64,000 nt of DNA from contig JAKEKT010000028.1 of NCBI GenBank assembly GCA_021495925.1, forward strand, positions 124,001 through 188,000, written 5' to 3'. Origin of the DNA: Diplodia intermedia (lineage: Eukaryota > Ascomycota > Dothideomycetes > Botryosphaeriales > Botryosphaeriaceae). Each line of letters starts with the position of its first letter. The stretch's first letter is position 1. The notes beneath the pieces are model-generated. The model did not search any database. It was not told where the DNA came from and saw nothing but the letters and a program-made list of their open reading frames with translations. Position numbers and translations under genes: made by a program. Positions 11,601-23,490 of this stretch are shown here, piece by piece.

Positions 11601-14464
11601 TCGCGCGTCTCCAGCAACAGGTCTTCTCCGTCTCAAACAACCACTTCAAGAAGCCCCCGAATCCAGCACCGGAGGCAGACCAGATCGGCGAGCTTCCCGC
11701 AGGGCTGCCGTCCTTCCTGACCGACGACACGCCAGCCGCGTCGCACATCCGCATCTCGTACGTGATGCACAAGATCTCGTCCATCATCACGCTCCGCATC
11801 TTCACGCCCTTCCTCTTCAGCCCGGAGGGCATGGAAGACGCCACCACCAAGCTCCTCCAAGAAGTCAGCGACCAGCTGCGCACCAAGAACGCGCTGCGCG
11901 AAGCCACGTGGCGGCAGCACACGCTGTCGACGCTGTTCCGCGGGCCCGACGCCAAGCAGCGCATCAACCGCGCGGCGGGCGCCGTGGTGGAGGAGATCTG
12001 CCGGGCGATCCAGCCGCTCGCCTCGGACGACGACGACGAGGTCGTGCGCGTCGAGGTGAGGCGCATCGTCAAGCTCGCGGCCGAGACGTGGCGCTTCGCC
12101 CGCATCGAGCGCGAGATGATGTCGGCGTCGCTGCCCGCGCCGGGCGACGTGTGCGCCACGGACCACGCGGGCGCGAGCGCGACGGGCGGCGACTGGAAGC
12201 ACTACTGGCCGCAGCAGCCCTTCGACGACGCGCCCGGCTACCCCATCTCGTCCATCGCCGACTTCGACGAGGCGGCCAAGGCGCCGTCGCCCAGGTCGAG
12301 GGTGCTGCTGCGCCTCTTCCCCGTCATCGAGCGCGAGCCGAAGCTGAGGAATGGCAACGCCGAGAATGGCGGTGGTGGTGGTGGCGGCGGCGACGAGAGG
12401 CCGGATGACGGCTGCGTGTACTGCTACGGGCTGGCGCTGTACGAGGACTCGCCGCCCGTGCTGGCGCGCCTGCGCGAGACGGAGCTCGGTGCCGGCGTCG
12501 GTCTGTCGTCTGCAGGTACGGACGAACCCTCTTCTTCCGCTCAAGACACGAGTGCTGAACCGGCGTCAAAGGACCTTCCAGCTTCTGAGGGGGAGGAGGC
12601 GAAGACGGCCGAGGGGGAGGAGGAGGAGAAGAGTGGTGATGGTGATGGTGATGCCGCGGCGGCTGCGGCGGTTGCGGCGGCTGTTGCGGCTGCCGCTGTG
12701 GCTGCTGCTGCTGCTGCTGCTACATCAGAAGGGGAAGGAGAGGCGGAGAAGAAGGAGGAGGAGGGGGGTGAGGAGCAGAAGGGGGAGGAGGAGGAGAAGC
12801 CAGCAGAGGAGCAGGAGGCCGCGAGCGCAGAAGAGCCCCCGAAGCAAGACGAGGAGGCCAAAGATGAGGCGGCGGCGGATGAGAGTGCCAAACCGGAGGA
12901 GGAGACTGCTGCTGATGCTGACAAGACTGAGGAAAGCAGCGATCCGCCTGCTTCCTCTGAAGATACTCCAGTGGCGGCTGAGGGTGAAACCGCCCCTGAG
13001 ACGAGTGAGGCAGCTGAGGAGGCGCCGGCAGAAGACGTACCGGCGGCTGTGGCGGAAGAGGAGTCAGAAGAGAAGGCTGCCGAAGAGCCAGAAGGCGAGG
13101 AGAAGCCTGCGGACGAGCCGAGCAGCGAAGAAAAGCCCAGTGAGGAGCAGCCTAGCGAAGAGAAACCGAGTGAGGAAGTTTCTTCGGAAGACAAGGCCGA
13201 CGAGGAGAAGCCTCCAGAAGAGCCTGTCGTAGAAGAAAAGAACGAAGAGACGACGGAGGAGAAGAGCGGCGACGAGCCGCCTGTCGAAGAAAAGTCTGAA
13301 GAGAACGCTGCGGAGGAGAAGGCAACAGAGCCAGAAGCAGAGCCTGCTGCCGAGGAGGCCAAGGAAGCCGAGGAGCCCTCTCCTGAAACTCAAGAGGAAG
13401 AGAAGCCCCCTGAGGAGGCTGCCACGGCCGAAGAGGTGAAGACAGAAGAGACACCGGCGGCGGAGGAGGAGGCGACCCCAACTGAGGAGCCCACAGCTAC
13501 GGAGTCTGAGAGCGGCGGTTACATCCCCCTACCGCGCAAGATCGGATCCACCCCGGCGATGCCCGCAGATGGCTCTCCTGACCCTCCGCCCGAAGAGGCA
13601 AAGCCACCAACGCCTCCACCGCCCGAGGAGACCAGAGCACCCTCCCCCGCCCCCAGCAGGAAGGCTGAGAGCGTGCGGAGCAAGGCGCCGAGCGTCCGGA
13701 GCGTGCGAAGCGAGCGAGCGGGCAGCATCCGCAGCGCCAAGAGCGAGAAAGCTGCCCCGAGCATCAAGAGCGACAAGGCCGAGAGCGTCAAGAGCTCCTC
13801 GAGCAGAAGACGCTCGTCGTCACGACCGGAGACGCCAAAGCTCGGTCTCGCGGAGAGCATCGCGGCCGCCAGCATCATCGCCGCCACGCTGAAGGGCGGC
13901 GAGGAACAAGCCCCCACCAACTCAAGCGACTCGTCCATCCCAACGCTCCCGACGCCGTCATCGGACGAGAAGCCCCGAAGCGTCCGCAGCAGCGGCGACC
14001 GGCCCTCGTCGCGCTCGCGGCCGTCGCGCTCGCGGCGCGGCTCCGAGGTCGAGGACCGCCCGCACTACCGCACGCGCGACAAGCCCGTCTCCATCGAGCG
14101 CAGCTCGAGCCACCGCAGCAGCGGCAAGCCGCGCACGCTGGGCGAGGAGGCGACGCGCGCGAGCAGCAGCCGCAGGCACTCGTCCTTCGCCGCCGTCAGC
14201 CCCCCCGTCGAGCCCATCACGCCGGCGAGCGAGGCGTCGCTGCGGGACCGCAGCGCCGCACCGCGCGGCGGGAGCAGCGGCAGCCGGTACGCCGAGAGCT
14301 TGAGTATGGACAGCATCAATCCGTCCGCCGGCGGCGCGAGCTCGCGGGGTGGCAGCAGTGGGAGCAAGTCGGGGACGGTGACGGATAACAGGAGCGCGGC
14401 CATCAAGGGGCTGTATCAGCACGGGAATCAGTACCCCGGTGGCCATCACCACGTCCCGAGTTGA
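8670..14464 (+). CDS. Large coiled-coil, low-complexity protein (1843 aa), function unknown
   Basis: Two open frames (8670-11327 and 11762-14464) join across one intron, 11327-11589. The donor GTAAGT overlaps the apparent stop, the branch site CTGCTAAC is at 11563-11570, and the acceptor CAG is at 11587-11589. Exons are 8670-11326 and 11590-14464, and the phase is exact (5532 nt). In order: a Ser/Pro/Thr-rich N-terminus; about ten short SKAPT/SKTPT-type repeats (about 160-235); a Pro/Tyr/Gly-rich stretch (about 345-455); a long Glu/Lys coiled coil (about 480-880); a probable helical globular domain (about 886-1010); a Gly run (about 1140); a poly-Ala tract (about 1241-1263); a Glu-rich EEKPSEE-type repeat region (to about 1530); and Ser/Arg SVRS/SIKS repeats before a basic Ser-rich end. 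No enzymatic motif is visible. The shape suggests a scaffold or tether; vesicle-tether and Woronin-tether resemblance is only architectural. Confidence 0.85.
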
Positions 14465-17392
14465 ATGAATCTGAGGGGGGAGGGTGGGAGGGGGGAAGTA
14501 TAGAGGGCTAGAAGTTGACGACGCATGGGTGTTTGCATGGTTAATGGGTTGCATCTCGGTGTCTCTGTTGTTGTTTTCCTACCGTCTTCCTCTCTTCGAT
14601 GCTGTGCATTGCATTTACGGAGCCTTCTTTCCCCATGAAAAGTGGTGTATCCCATCTGTATTCGTTGTCGGCGGCACGTAGTGTCCATGTAATTGCTTTT
14701 TTCCCCCCAGCCAAGACGTGTGACTGACGGCGGTGAAGGATTTGTCTGCCATGTCATCCGCCAGAACAGTGGGTCAATGGAGCAAGTTGTCAGTTGTCTG
14801 TTGCAGACGGAGGCGCTGCACGTCGTAATAGTGTAGTGGGGACGAAGTGTCCATAAGTCGTCGTGGTGGTGAAGGTGTGGCAATTGCAGTTGCAGAGGAC
14901 AAGGGGCATTGGTTGGTTGGAGGTGAAGGAAGCGGAAGTGAAGGAAGCGAAGGTCTGCACGGTCACGTACATGGACGCGAGCTGAGTGCGGCTCCGGGGT
15001 CAGTGGCCTCGTGCGGCTCGGCGAGCTCTCCTGACCGGTTAGTGATTAACACAACAGCGCTGATACACGGAAAGGGGTAGCATATGCACGTTGGCGGTTG
15101 GGACGCTCGCATACGTAGGCGGCTTTGGTGCTGCCGCCCCCCAACGCGGGCTCGATTGGATGCTCTAGCCGCGTGAGAGCGTAGGCTGACAGCACAGCGG
15201 GAGAGAGTCTGGACAAGGCCTCTCGGGTCAAGCAGTGGCTCGAATGGAAAAGCCTCACGGCGGTTGCACAGCATAGCTGTGCTGCGCCGTTTCTCTTGAT
15301 TTGCTGCGAGTGCGGCTCCGGGCGAAATGGCAGGCGCAGGCGCAGGAGCGCTGCAGACGGAACAGGCCGTTAGACGGCGATCGCGCGCCCGACAACCAGA
15401 GCGAGCCGGATTGAGAGCGGGGGTGGTCCCCGCAGACAAGCAGGGAGCCACAGCGCTGGAAGAGGACGGCAGCTGATGGGTACACGAGCTGCGGCGGCGG
15501 CAGGGGGGCCGTTTGGGGAGGCGTCGAGTGCGGCACACGGGCCGCTGCATTGGACGAGAGCACACGACTGGCGGCACGGCGGGAGAATGGCCGGGGACAG
15601 CCACAGCGCAGCCATCACTTCCATATTATGCTCCGAAAATCGTTACTCACCCGTCGATTAGCCCCTCCATCTAGATTGCCGCCGCTGCGGGAGATAAATG
15701 CACTCCACCTCAGCCCGGACGGCCGGCTCGGGTGCATCGCTACACACCCCTGCAGCGCTTTGGCCCGGCGTCAACAGCGCCCTTGTCCTATTCATCACCG
15801 TCTTGCCTTCCCGTCCGAATTCTTGTTTTTATCTCTAGTCTGCATGTCCCGGCTTAGCTCTGTGGACGTTTGCCCGATGCGGACGAGAACGCTGAACGTG
15901 GTAATTATCGTCGATCACCTTCGTATCATCCCCACAGGCCAAGATCCTGCTTCTCCACTGGGCGGGTCTGGCCGGAGCACGCTCCTTGCCGACCACCCGT
16001 TGGCCGTGCCTCCATTGCAGCTTTTCTGCCTTTTGTGAGGGGCAGAGAGGAGACTTGGTCGGGGAGTACACACTCGTCGAAAGCTAACAATGTCGAGGGC
16101 AGCAGTTGCACTACTACTGGGCGACTCTGCGATGCTGACAGGCCTTGACGGCAAGATGGAGCGGACCGTGGCCATCTCCCGCAGTGTGCCTGGCCACCTA
16201 CTAATTACGAGGTGGTTCCACCTGCTCCACAACGGCCACGCTCCAATCCGGGCCGTCCCTATTCTCGAGCCAGCTGCAAAGCCGGTTAGAGGGCCACCTT
16301 GTTTGTGATTCGAGCACGGATCAATGTCCTTTACGCCTACATGTCTGCGCTAGCGTCGGCCGTGGCATTCTCCATTCGGCATCGTCGCTGGCAAATCAGG
16401 CAGCACTCGTCACGGAATCACTGCTCGGTTACCCACTTCTAATGTCAGACGTCGTGGCGACACTTCAACTGGACACCTGCTCTCGCTTTAGAGAAACAAG
16501 TGCATGTGCCACGGAAAAATCTTGCACCCGCATACATGGCGCATGTGTGTAGAGCTGAAGCATTCATCCGTAACACCAACTTACCCGGATAGCTATTGGG
16601 GCACTTGGCTGCATATACTCCTTTGTCCCTCAGCTTGGCCCCTCGAACGTGAATATATTCACTAGAGATTGATTCAATGACGCCTGTGGAGGCTTGGACG
16701 GATGGCCGTGCCAATGTTGGAACACGTTGAAATTGGGCATCTCGATTGCCTGCATGTTTCTGAACCGAAAGCAGGCATGTTGATCTGGAGGTGGGCCTGT
16801 CGGGACCATCACACCCTAGACCGCGCAGGCAGACGATTGCCTCGAGCATTGCTTTGCTTTGGCCTGCCCGAAAAAGGAGGTCCCCTGAGTCGAGAGCCTG
16901 CTGAGCACAGTCGCCTAGCGACCGTCGGAAACGAAGCCGGCGTGATGTCTACTCATGTGGAGATCGGAAGACACTCTGATAGGCAGTCTACTCTGTTTGT
17001 CCATGTAGTATGATGATGGTGGAAGTCGATAGTCCTATCGCCGCCACCCATCATCCATGTAGGAATAGAATGGGGAGTTGTGGGCTTCAGCTCGCGCGGC
17101 ACGGTGGACTCTGGAATCCTTGTATACATTGAACCATGCCCACCGTGTGGACACGGGAAGACCGACGTGCATATGAGGCATGATCAACAGGTGCACAGAC
17201 AGAGACAGCGCAATTGGAAAAAAGCAAGGCCATACCGCAGAATAGAGACAGTGGAGGAGGGCGTCAAGCTATATAAACCCCCTCAACCCTCTTGTTCAAC
17301 GAGACATCATCAGCATCCATCACTTCCTCTCATCCAGTTCAACCAGACGATTCAGACCTCTCGTTCCCAACCCACAACCCCCACCAGTCAAA
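14465..17392. other. Intergenic region upstream of hydrophobin
   Basis: About 2.9 kb with no recognisable gene. Short open frames on both strands lack conserved motifs and do not join plausibly by splice signals. The last few hundred bases are the hydrophobin promoter, with the TATA box annotated separately. Confidence 0.5.
17271..17278 (+). promoter_or_regulatory. TATA box of the hydrophobin gene
   Basis: TATATAAA sits about 115-120 bp upstream of the start codon, followed by a C-rich stretch and a CATCATCAGCATCCATCA-like leader. This spacing would put transcription start near 17305 and leave a leader of about 90 nt. A strong TATA box fits the high expression usual for hydrophobin genes. 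Confidence 0.7.
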
Positions 17393-17895
17393 ATGAAGGC
17401 CTCCACCATCATCTCCACCGTCGTCTCCATGGCCGTCGTCGCCAGCGCCGTCCCCACGGCCGACAACGTCAAGGTCGAGGCCCGCACCGACAAGACGCTC
17501 AGCGGCGCCTCCAAGACCTGCTCGGCCGACCAGGTCGTCTCGTGCTGCAACCCCACGGACAAGACGACCAACACCGGTCTCCTCTCCGGCCTCCTCAGCG
17601 GCACCATCCTCGGCAACAGCTGCGTCGGCATCGGCGCCACCGTCTGTAAGTCTCTCCGCTCTCCGTCTCACTCTCCTTGTGCGACGCTCATCGCCCGGCT
17701 CTCATCAGTGAACATCCTCGGCGCCAGCCCCGCCAGCGGCGTCTGCGGCAACTCGAACAGCGTCAAGTGCTGCGCGGGCGACAAGAACACCGTAAGTGAT
17801 CGAGTCCCTTGGTCTGGTCCCAGGCTGACAGTGCACCTCGCCAGGGCCTGCTCGTCGTCGACCTCGACATCCTCACGTGCAGCGACATCCTCTAG
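17393..17895 (+). CDS. Secreted hydrophobin, class I-like
   Basis: Hydrophobins are small secreted amphipathic proteins that assemble on aerial hyphae and spores. Exons 17393-17645, 17709-17791 and 17845-17895 give 128 residues; the introns are 63 and 53 nt with GTAAGT donors. A signal peptide is evident (MKASTIISTVVSMAVVASAV, about 1-20). The eight cysteines follow C-CC-C-C-CC-C: C1-x7-CC, 24 residues to C4, 19 to C5, 7 to the second CC, 17 to C8, then four residues (SDIL). The long C3-C4 and C4-C5 gaps fit class I better than class II, though C3-C4 is short for classic RodA-type proteins. The second CC and C8 appear only after both introns are removed, which supports the splice model. The TATA box at 17271 belongs to it. 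It is convergent with the fumarate reductase gene. Confidence 0.92.
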
Positions 17896-19354
17896 ATGCC
17901 CTCCGGCACGGTCGTCAAATCGCCGCTGCTCGCCTCGCGGATCGGCTGTCGATTCGGGTGCATGGCGGTGGGATGACGCTCGCAACAAAAAGGCCTGGGT
18001 GGTGTGTCAACACGCGTGGGTGTGGAACGGGAGAAGTTGATGAATCGGTCCTTACTTTCTTCCCTTTGCGATGCGCATCGTTTCTTTCTGTGGCTTTCGG
18101 GTCCGGTTCCATTTCTTGACCAGCGCGAGTAGTTTGAATGGCCACTGCATTCCTCTACGGGAGAGAAATGGTTCCGGGCCGTCATGTAGTAAATTCTCAA
18201 AATGCAATGGATTCCTAGCAAACCGACTGTTTTTACACGTGAGCTTACGATTACAACTTAAAGGCTTTGATTCTACCCACACCGGCTTACACCAGGCACA
18301 TTAACACCGAAGAGCACATGGGCAAAGGATCGTTTTGGCGCCTGGCGGTCGAGTCGTACTCGGTTCCATCTATGTATGGATGCACACTGCAGTCCTGGTC
18401 GCAGTCCACCACGTTGCCATAACATATATAGCCTGGAAGATTTCGAAGAACGGGCGGCTCTTGTCGCCAGCCTCATCGTGCCAGCACTGGTGGCCACATG
18501 TGAAAGATGTTGAATGATCAGGCTAGTCCTAGCGGTGAGATTCCCCAAGACAATTCGATCTACTCCTTGATATCTCCCTTGGAGTGCTCACTTCGTGAAG
18601 ACATGATTCCATCGGTGTTTTCAAGAACTCAGCTCCAGTGAACAAGAATCGACAACACAACACTGTCGAACGAGACCCGAAACCCCCCCACCAAATATCA
18701 TGCGGTCTCTCCACCTTCATCATGCGGCGCATGCACCCGACGCAACCATCAGTCATCCGCCCACGCACACGGATATACCATCCACCCGAACCCGTCCCAA
18801 CAACAAACGTTCGAAACTCGTACGACGAGGTGAGAATGGACGTCGTGCTCACCTACCCCGAACGGCAAGCACCTCGGCTCTCCTTTTCCATCTCGGATAC
18901 CGCTCGGGAAAGAGAAGATAAGAGGGTTGGGTCGGCGTCACCTGGGCCGGCAGTTCCCATCGCCGCTGCAACTTGCAGATGTTCGTCCGCGAGAAGAAAA
19001 GCACGACAAGTAGAGTATGTAGGTAGGCGATGGACATGATCTATTTCCCAAACGAGCCTAGCGTCTCCAGGCCCGGTATCGGCAACACCTCCCCGCCTCC
19101 AGATTTTCTTTTTCCGACGCTTTCAACATATTCGAATTCGTCGACCAAGGGCTCATGTTCTTGCGATCGTGAAGACTCTTTGTATTCTCTCCAAGAAAAT
19201 CTTCTGTATCAAATAATACAATTCCCTTCGGCCTGTCCGGACATCATGCCCCCCCGCCAGGGTGCGTGCTCAGCAAACAAATGAAGTATATATAACGCCG
19301 GATACCCATCCCATTCCCACGCCGTCTTGGTCACTTCTTCATGCGGTTTTAAAC
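17896..19354. other. Convergent intergenic region hydrophobin / fumarate reductase
   Basis: About 1.5 kb holding the 3' ends of the two converging genes. No conserved protein, RNA gene or repeat family was recognised. Confidence 0.5.
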
Positions 19355-21422
19355 TCAGTACTCCAGCGTGATCTCCTGCCCCTTGACGCGGCCGATGACC
19401 ACCTCAGGCGCGTACTTGGGGATGACCTCGTCGTCGTGAAGCATCTCGAACTCCTCCGATGCGTCCTTGCCCATGTGCGAGTACAAGGCCTGAGGCCCAC
19501 CGGGGTGCTCATCGACCCAGTTGGTCAGGTTCATGACGACTCCCTTGACCGCGATCCACAGGTCGTCCTTCTTGTTGTGCTGCTTCACCTCCTCGAGCGT
19601 ATACTCCTTCTCGGGAACCTTGAACGACTTCATGTCATTGGGCTTCGACACCTTGCCGGGGTCTGCGCTGTCGGCGCCGCTGCTGAGAACCGGCCCCGCC
19701 GACTGCTGCTTCTGCTGAGCAATCTGGTCATCGCCCGAGGATGATGATGCACCGCTGCCCCACTCGACTTGGACCTTGCCGGGCTGCGAGGGATCGATGT
19801 GCAGGGAGATCTGACCAAGACGCTGAGCCGCAGAAGAGGCACTGCCGTTGACCAGGTTCTGGAAGAGCCACTTGCTGGCACTCTCACCAGCGACACGGCC
19901 GTACACGACACACCCGAGCAGAGACGAGCCACCAAGACGGTTAGCACCATGGACACCACCCGCCAATTCGCCGCAGACGAAGAGACCGTCGAAAGGCTTG
20001 CCGTCCTGGTTCAGGCACTCGGCGTGCTCGTTAATCTCGATACCACCCATGGTGAAGTGCAGGACGGGCTCCATCAGAGCAACGTGGAATGTGTCGTTGA
20101 TGTCGAAAGGCCCGTTGTGGAAGAACTTCTTGCCGAAGGGATCCTTATCCTTGCCATCGGCAATGCGGTTGTACGCCTGGAAGGTATCCTGGAGGGCCTT
20201 GTCGCCGCAGCCAATCTCCTTGGCCAGCTCCTTGCCCGTCATCTTCTTCATCAGACCACGGCCCGAGTAGTGGCGAGTGTGGAAGTCGAGCACGTTGGAA
20301 GCCTTGGAGTTAAGAACCAGGCGGATGGGCCACGTGCCCTTCTCCTTCTCCTCCCACATCTTGCCGGACACGTAGTCACGGTGGCCAAGCTCGTCGGAGA
20401 AACGCTGGCCCTTGCCGTTGAGCAGGAGACCACCCTCGCCACGAAGAGCCTCAGCAGCCAAGAACTTCCACTTGGAGCCGGGGTCCTTGGGGTCGATGAG
20501 ACCGGTCGGGTGCACCTGGACCTTGTCCATATCGATGCCGTTGGCGCCAATGGACATGAGCATCTTGTGGCCGTCACCAGTGGCGTGGGCGCCGTTGGTG
20601 GTGGCCAGGCCGTACGTGTCGGGCCTGTGCTTCTGCAACAGAGACTGCTCTCCCGAGAAGTCGGCGGCGTAACCACCGGTGGCGAGAATGACCGGGCCAT
20701 CAACAGTGACCTCCTCACCGCCAAACGAGTATGTTACGCCGGTTGCCCGGTTGCCCTCCTTGTTGACCTTTGTCACCTTCGCCTTCTTGATGAGCTGGAC
20801 GCGCTCGGGCTCCTTCTCGGAAAGCTCCTCGAACCTCTGCATCAGTGCGTAGGTGATGGCCATGCCAGGGAACTTGGCATCGTGGCCACGGTGGGTACGC
20901 GGCTGGGAGTGGCCTCTGCAATGCTCGTTAGCCGGCAGTTCCGGGAAGTGGTGTGCACGGCGATCACTCACCCTAACCGCGAGACCAGGGTCAGGTCGAG
21001 GTTGAAGACATCCTGCAGCCACTCGACGGCGGCGGCCGACTTGTACGTGAGGACCCTGATCAGGTCGGGACGGGCCTTGTCACGGGCCGACTTGAGGGTG
21101 TCGTCGTAGAACTGCTTCACGCTGTCCCGGATCTCGTGGTCGACCTGGGTGCGGGTGAGAGCACCGTTGATTCCGGAAGTGGCCTTTGTGGAGTTGCCGC
21201 CCATGAAGTCTGCGCTCGGCCGTAAGCATCCACCAGCTGGTGAGGCTCACGCCACCGGGGGACCTACTGTTCTTGTCGAGCAGGAGCACGTTGCCTCCGG
21301 AAAGATAGACGGTGTGAGCGGCACTCAGGCCGGACACTGCGAGGGCTGTCAGCGGGAAGCAGGTTGCGGAGGGCGGGAGGGAGCTCACAGCCGGCGCCGA
21401 CGACAATAACTCGCGGGGCCAT
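19355..21422 (-). CDS. Soluble fumarate reductase with C-terminal cytochrome b5 domain
   Basis: This flavoprotein reduces fumarate to succinate, helping reoxidise FADH2/NADH when oxygen is limiting. Exons on the minus strand are 21422-21389, 21336-21268, 21209-20972 and 20915-19355; introns are 52, 58 and 56 nt and the second uses a less usual GTAGGT donor. The product is 633 residues. The N-terminus has the FAD dinucleotide fold (VIVVGAGLSGLSAAHTVYL). Next come GGNSTKATSGING, SRLGGHSQPRTHRG, VHPTGL, an FRD active-site/FAD region with AEALRGEGGLLLN, and GGVHGANRLGGSSLLGC near the C-terminal FAD contacts. Residues about 545-633 form a cytochrome b5 heme domain with WVDEHPGGP. This fusion is known in filamentous ascomycetes, unlike the shorter yeast Frd1/Osm1. 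No clear N-terminal targeting peptide is present, so a cytosolic location is likely. Confidence 0.94.
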
Positions 21423-22560
21423 GGTGGACTGCACGAAGACACGGGGAGGATGCAGGCGCAGGGCAGGAGGGAAGATGGGAGCGGAGCGGTGTCGCAGGCG
21501 CGGGAACGTGGGCGACGGCAGTGGTTAAGTAGGTATGCTGAGGGCTGGCCATGCTCGGGATGGCGCCAGGTGCCTCCCCACATCTTACCTCGGCGACTCG
21601 CCCGTGCGCTAGTGGAGCTCGGTCGGCTTTGACCCCAGATTTCAGGCCAGGAGCGAATCGCCGCCGCGGCATTGCTAACCCCCGGCGGGCCCCAACCGCG
21701 CCGCCGTCCGCCGCGCGACACCGCTGCCATGTCCGCCCACGGCTCCCCTGTCCTGCCGCCCCTCGAGCATGTGAAGGCGCCGCCCGGCCTGTCAGGGTCG
21801 CCTCGTGATCCGGCTGCTGTATGCATCCAGTGCGCCAGCTGACGTCGCCGCGCTGACATGTGAAAGCGCCCTATTCGCCGCTTGCGACCGGCCCGTGTGC
21901 GAGCCTCATCGCATTCCCCAGACTTTCCCTCTCCACGCCCACGCTTCTTTCGCGTGACGTCCGCTGGCCAGAGCGGCACAAAGGGCAACTCGCTCCGCAT
22001 TGCGTCCCGCCCGACGCTGCTTCGGGAAAATGGATCCCGAGCCCAGCAGACACCGACGCCTGCCATCGTGAAAGAATCCCGAGGGCAAGCAGACACCGAA
22101 GTCTATAGCAAGCACGTTGCACGCTTTGGGCCTGTCGTTGTCAGTTGTCAGGCCATGGACATGCCGATGATCCCTGGCCGGCGCCTGTCTCAGAACCACT
22201 GGTGACGTAGGCCATGTGGACCTGACCGTTTAGACCGGCGTCGTCCCGTTGAGCTTTCCATTTTCGCCGCGACCTCTGATCTCCGAAGCCCTCGGATAAG
22301 CCCGCTCTCACTGGATCCAGATTCCCAGGTGCCCTGGACTGCGTGCAACCACCAAGACACGCGTGGTAAGCACGACATGCCACCACCTAGATTGTCGTCC
22401 ACTCGCTCGCGTACTTTAGGGTCCCGACCGACATTATGCACCATGAAGAATCCTTCAACACATGATCATTTGTGCCGAGATGTGGTGAAGATATTCGTAA
22501 GCACCTAGCATCTAGTTCTCCTACTTCCGTTGCAGAACCATGGTAGTCTTGCAATTCCTG
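21423..22560. other. Promoter side of fumarate reductase
   Basis: GC-rich sequence just upstream of the fumarate reductase start, giving way to more balanced composition by about 22.4 kb. Long open frames in it overlap the gene or are compositional. No gene recognised. Confidence 0.45.
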
Positions 22561-22603
22561 TGCGCTTCATCTTCTCAATCTCACTAGCTCTGCTCTTTTC
22601 CTT

Positions 22604-22965
22604 TTGAATCTTTGCTATATTACCTCTCGTCTGTGCCATGTCTTTCCTCGTTGGGCTTGTTTACGATCGGTAGAGCACGTCGTCCTGCGGGAGCCTATTC
22701 GATGGCTTGACTGGGCAGAGGTGATCTGCCAATGTCCCTCTAAATCCCAGACGACAGTGTGCGAGAAGCTATCCACCAAATGGCATATGACCAAGGCATA
22801 CCATCCCCAAGGGGAACGGCCGATCGAAACGGACAAATCAAACGGTCGATATTGCGTTTAGGTACCACGCCACTACATACATCGACAGCGAGTGGACGGC
22901 GGTATTACCTTCGGGCATCCTTAACCGTCAATTGCAAGGCTAGATATGGCACGAAGCGTAAGTAG
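22604..22965 (+). mobile_element. Decayed gypsy-type (Ty3-like) integrase fragment
   Basis: Short pieces in different forward frames resemble consecutive parts of the retroelement integrase core C-terminal side. An AYHPQG segment (about 22794-22812) is preceded by a TK/WHMTK stretch. A segment in the next frame resembles the NGQ-x-R stretch that normally follows. A third-frame piece (about 22870-22930) has the spaced W..VLP pattern seen in the following block. Because the pieces sit in different frames with stops between, the copy is broken and not functional. No LTR, reverse transcriptase or target-site duplication is visible, so only a scrap remains. AT-rich sequence follows immediately. 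The AYHPQ motif is typical of the family; the rest of the reading is inference. Confidence 0.5.
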
Positions 22966-23254
22966 TTAAATCTTCAATAAGGCGATACCATTTTCAGGTT
23001 GAACCAAGCCTACAAGCACTCGGTCATGCCGACGGGAGGTTCAGTGCAGGTGAGATTGCCCCTCACATTGGCGTCGCCTGCAGTGGTGCGGCGGTATTGG
23101 AAGGTACCAGCCTCTTGTACCTGTTCAGTATTCACTGATCTTTCATAGATTTCAGAGAATCTTGCATCTTAAAGGACTCGAGTCGAATTTCCTTAGCCTG
23201 TCGGCAGCCTAAAACTGTGCCGAGTACACATACCCATGGGTGCGCAAAGATCCT

Positions 23255-23490
23255 GTCCATAGTAGCGTATGTTATATACTCTATCGAATAATAGTATATA
23301 ATATTAGCACGTCGTACTATTATCTTATTTGATTTCTATTTACGTTAATAGAAGAAAATAGAGGATACTTTTAGTAGCGCTGCGAAAAGTATCTCGAAAT
23401 AGTAGTAATAGTTAAATATAGCTATACTAATAATTATAGTAACTACTATTCACTATTAGGATTAGTTATCTAGGCCGTATCGACGTTGAA
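23255..23490. repeat. AT-rich block, probable RIP-mutated relic
   Basis: About 235 bp dominated by TAGTA, ATAGTA and TATAAT-like steps, in sharp contrast with the surrounding GC-rich DNA. High TpA with few CpA/CpG steps is the footprint of repeat-induced point mutation in ascomycetes. It follows the integrase scrap and probably belongs to the same decayed insertion. Confidence 0.55.

Noticed and set aside
12541..13362. Ser/Ala-rich 273-codon minus-strand frame
   Set aside because: It is the reverse complement of the Glu-rich repeat in the coiled-coil gene; Glu codons read as Ser/Phe on the other strand.
11762..14464. Separate gene starting at 11762
   Set aside because: Sequence upstream to 11590 stays in frame and a full donor, branch and acceptor join it to the 8670 frame, so one gene is more likely.
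19769..21109. 446-codon plus-strand frame over fumarate reductase
   Set aside because: It crosses two introns of a well-supported minus-strand gene and has no conserved motif.
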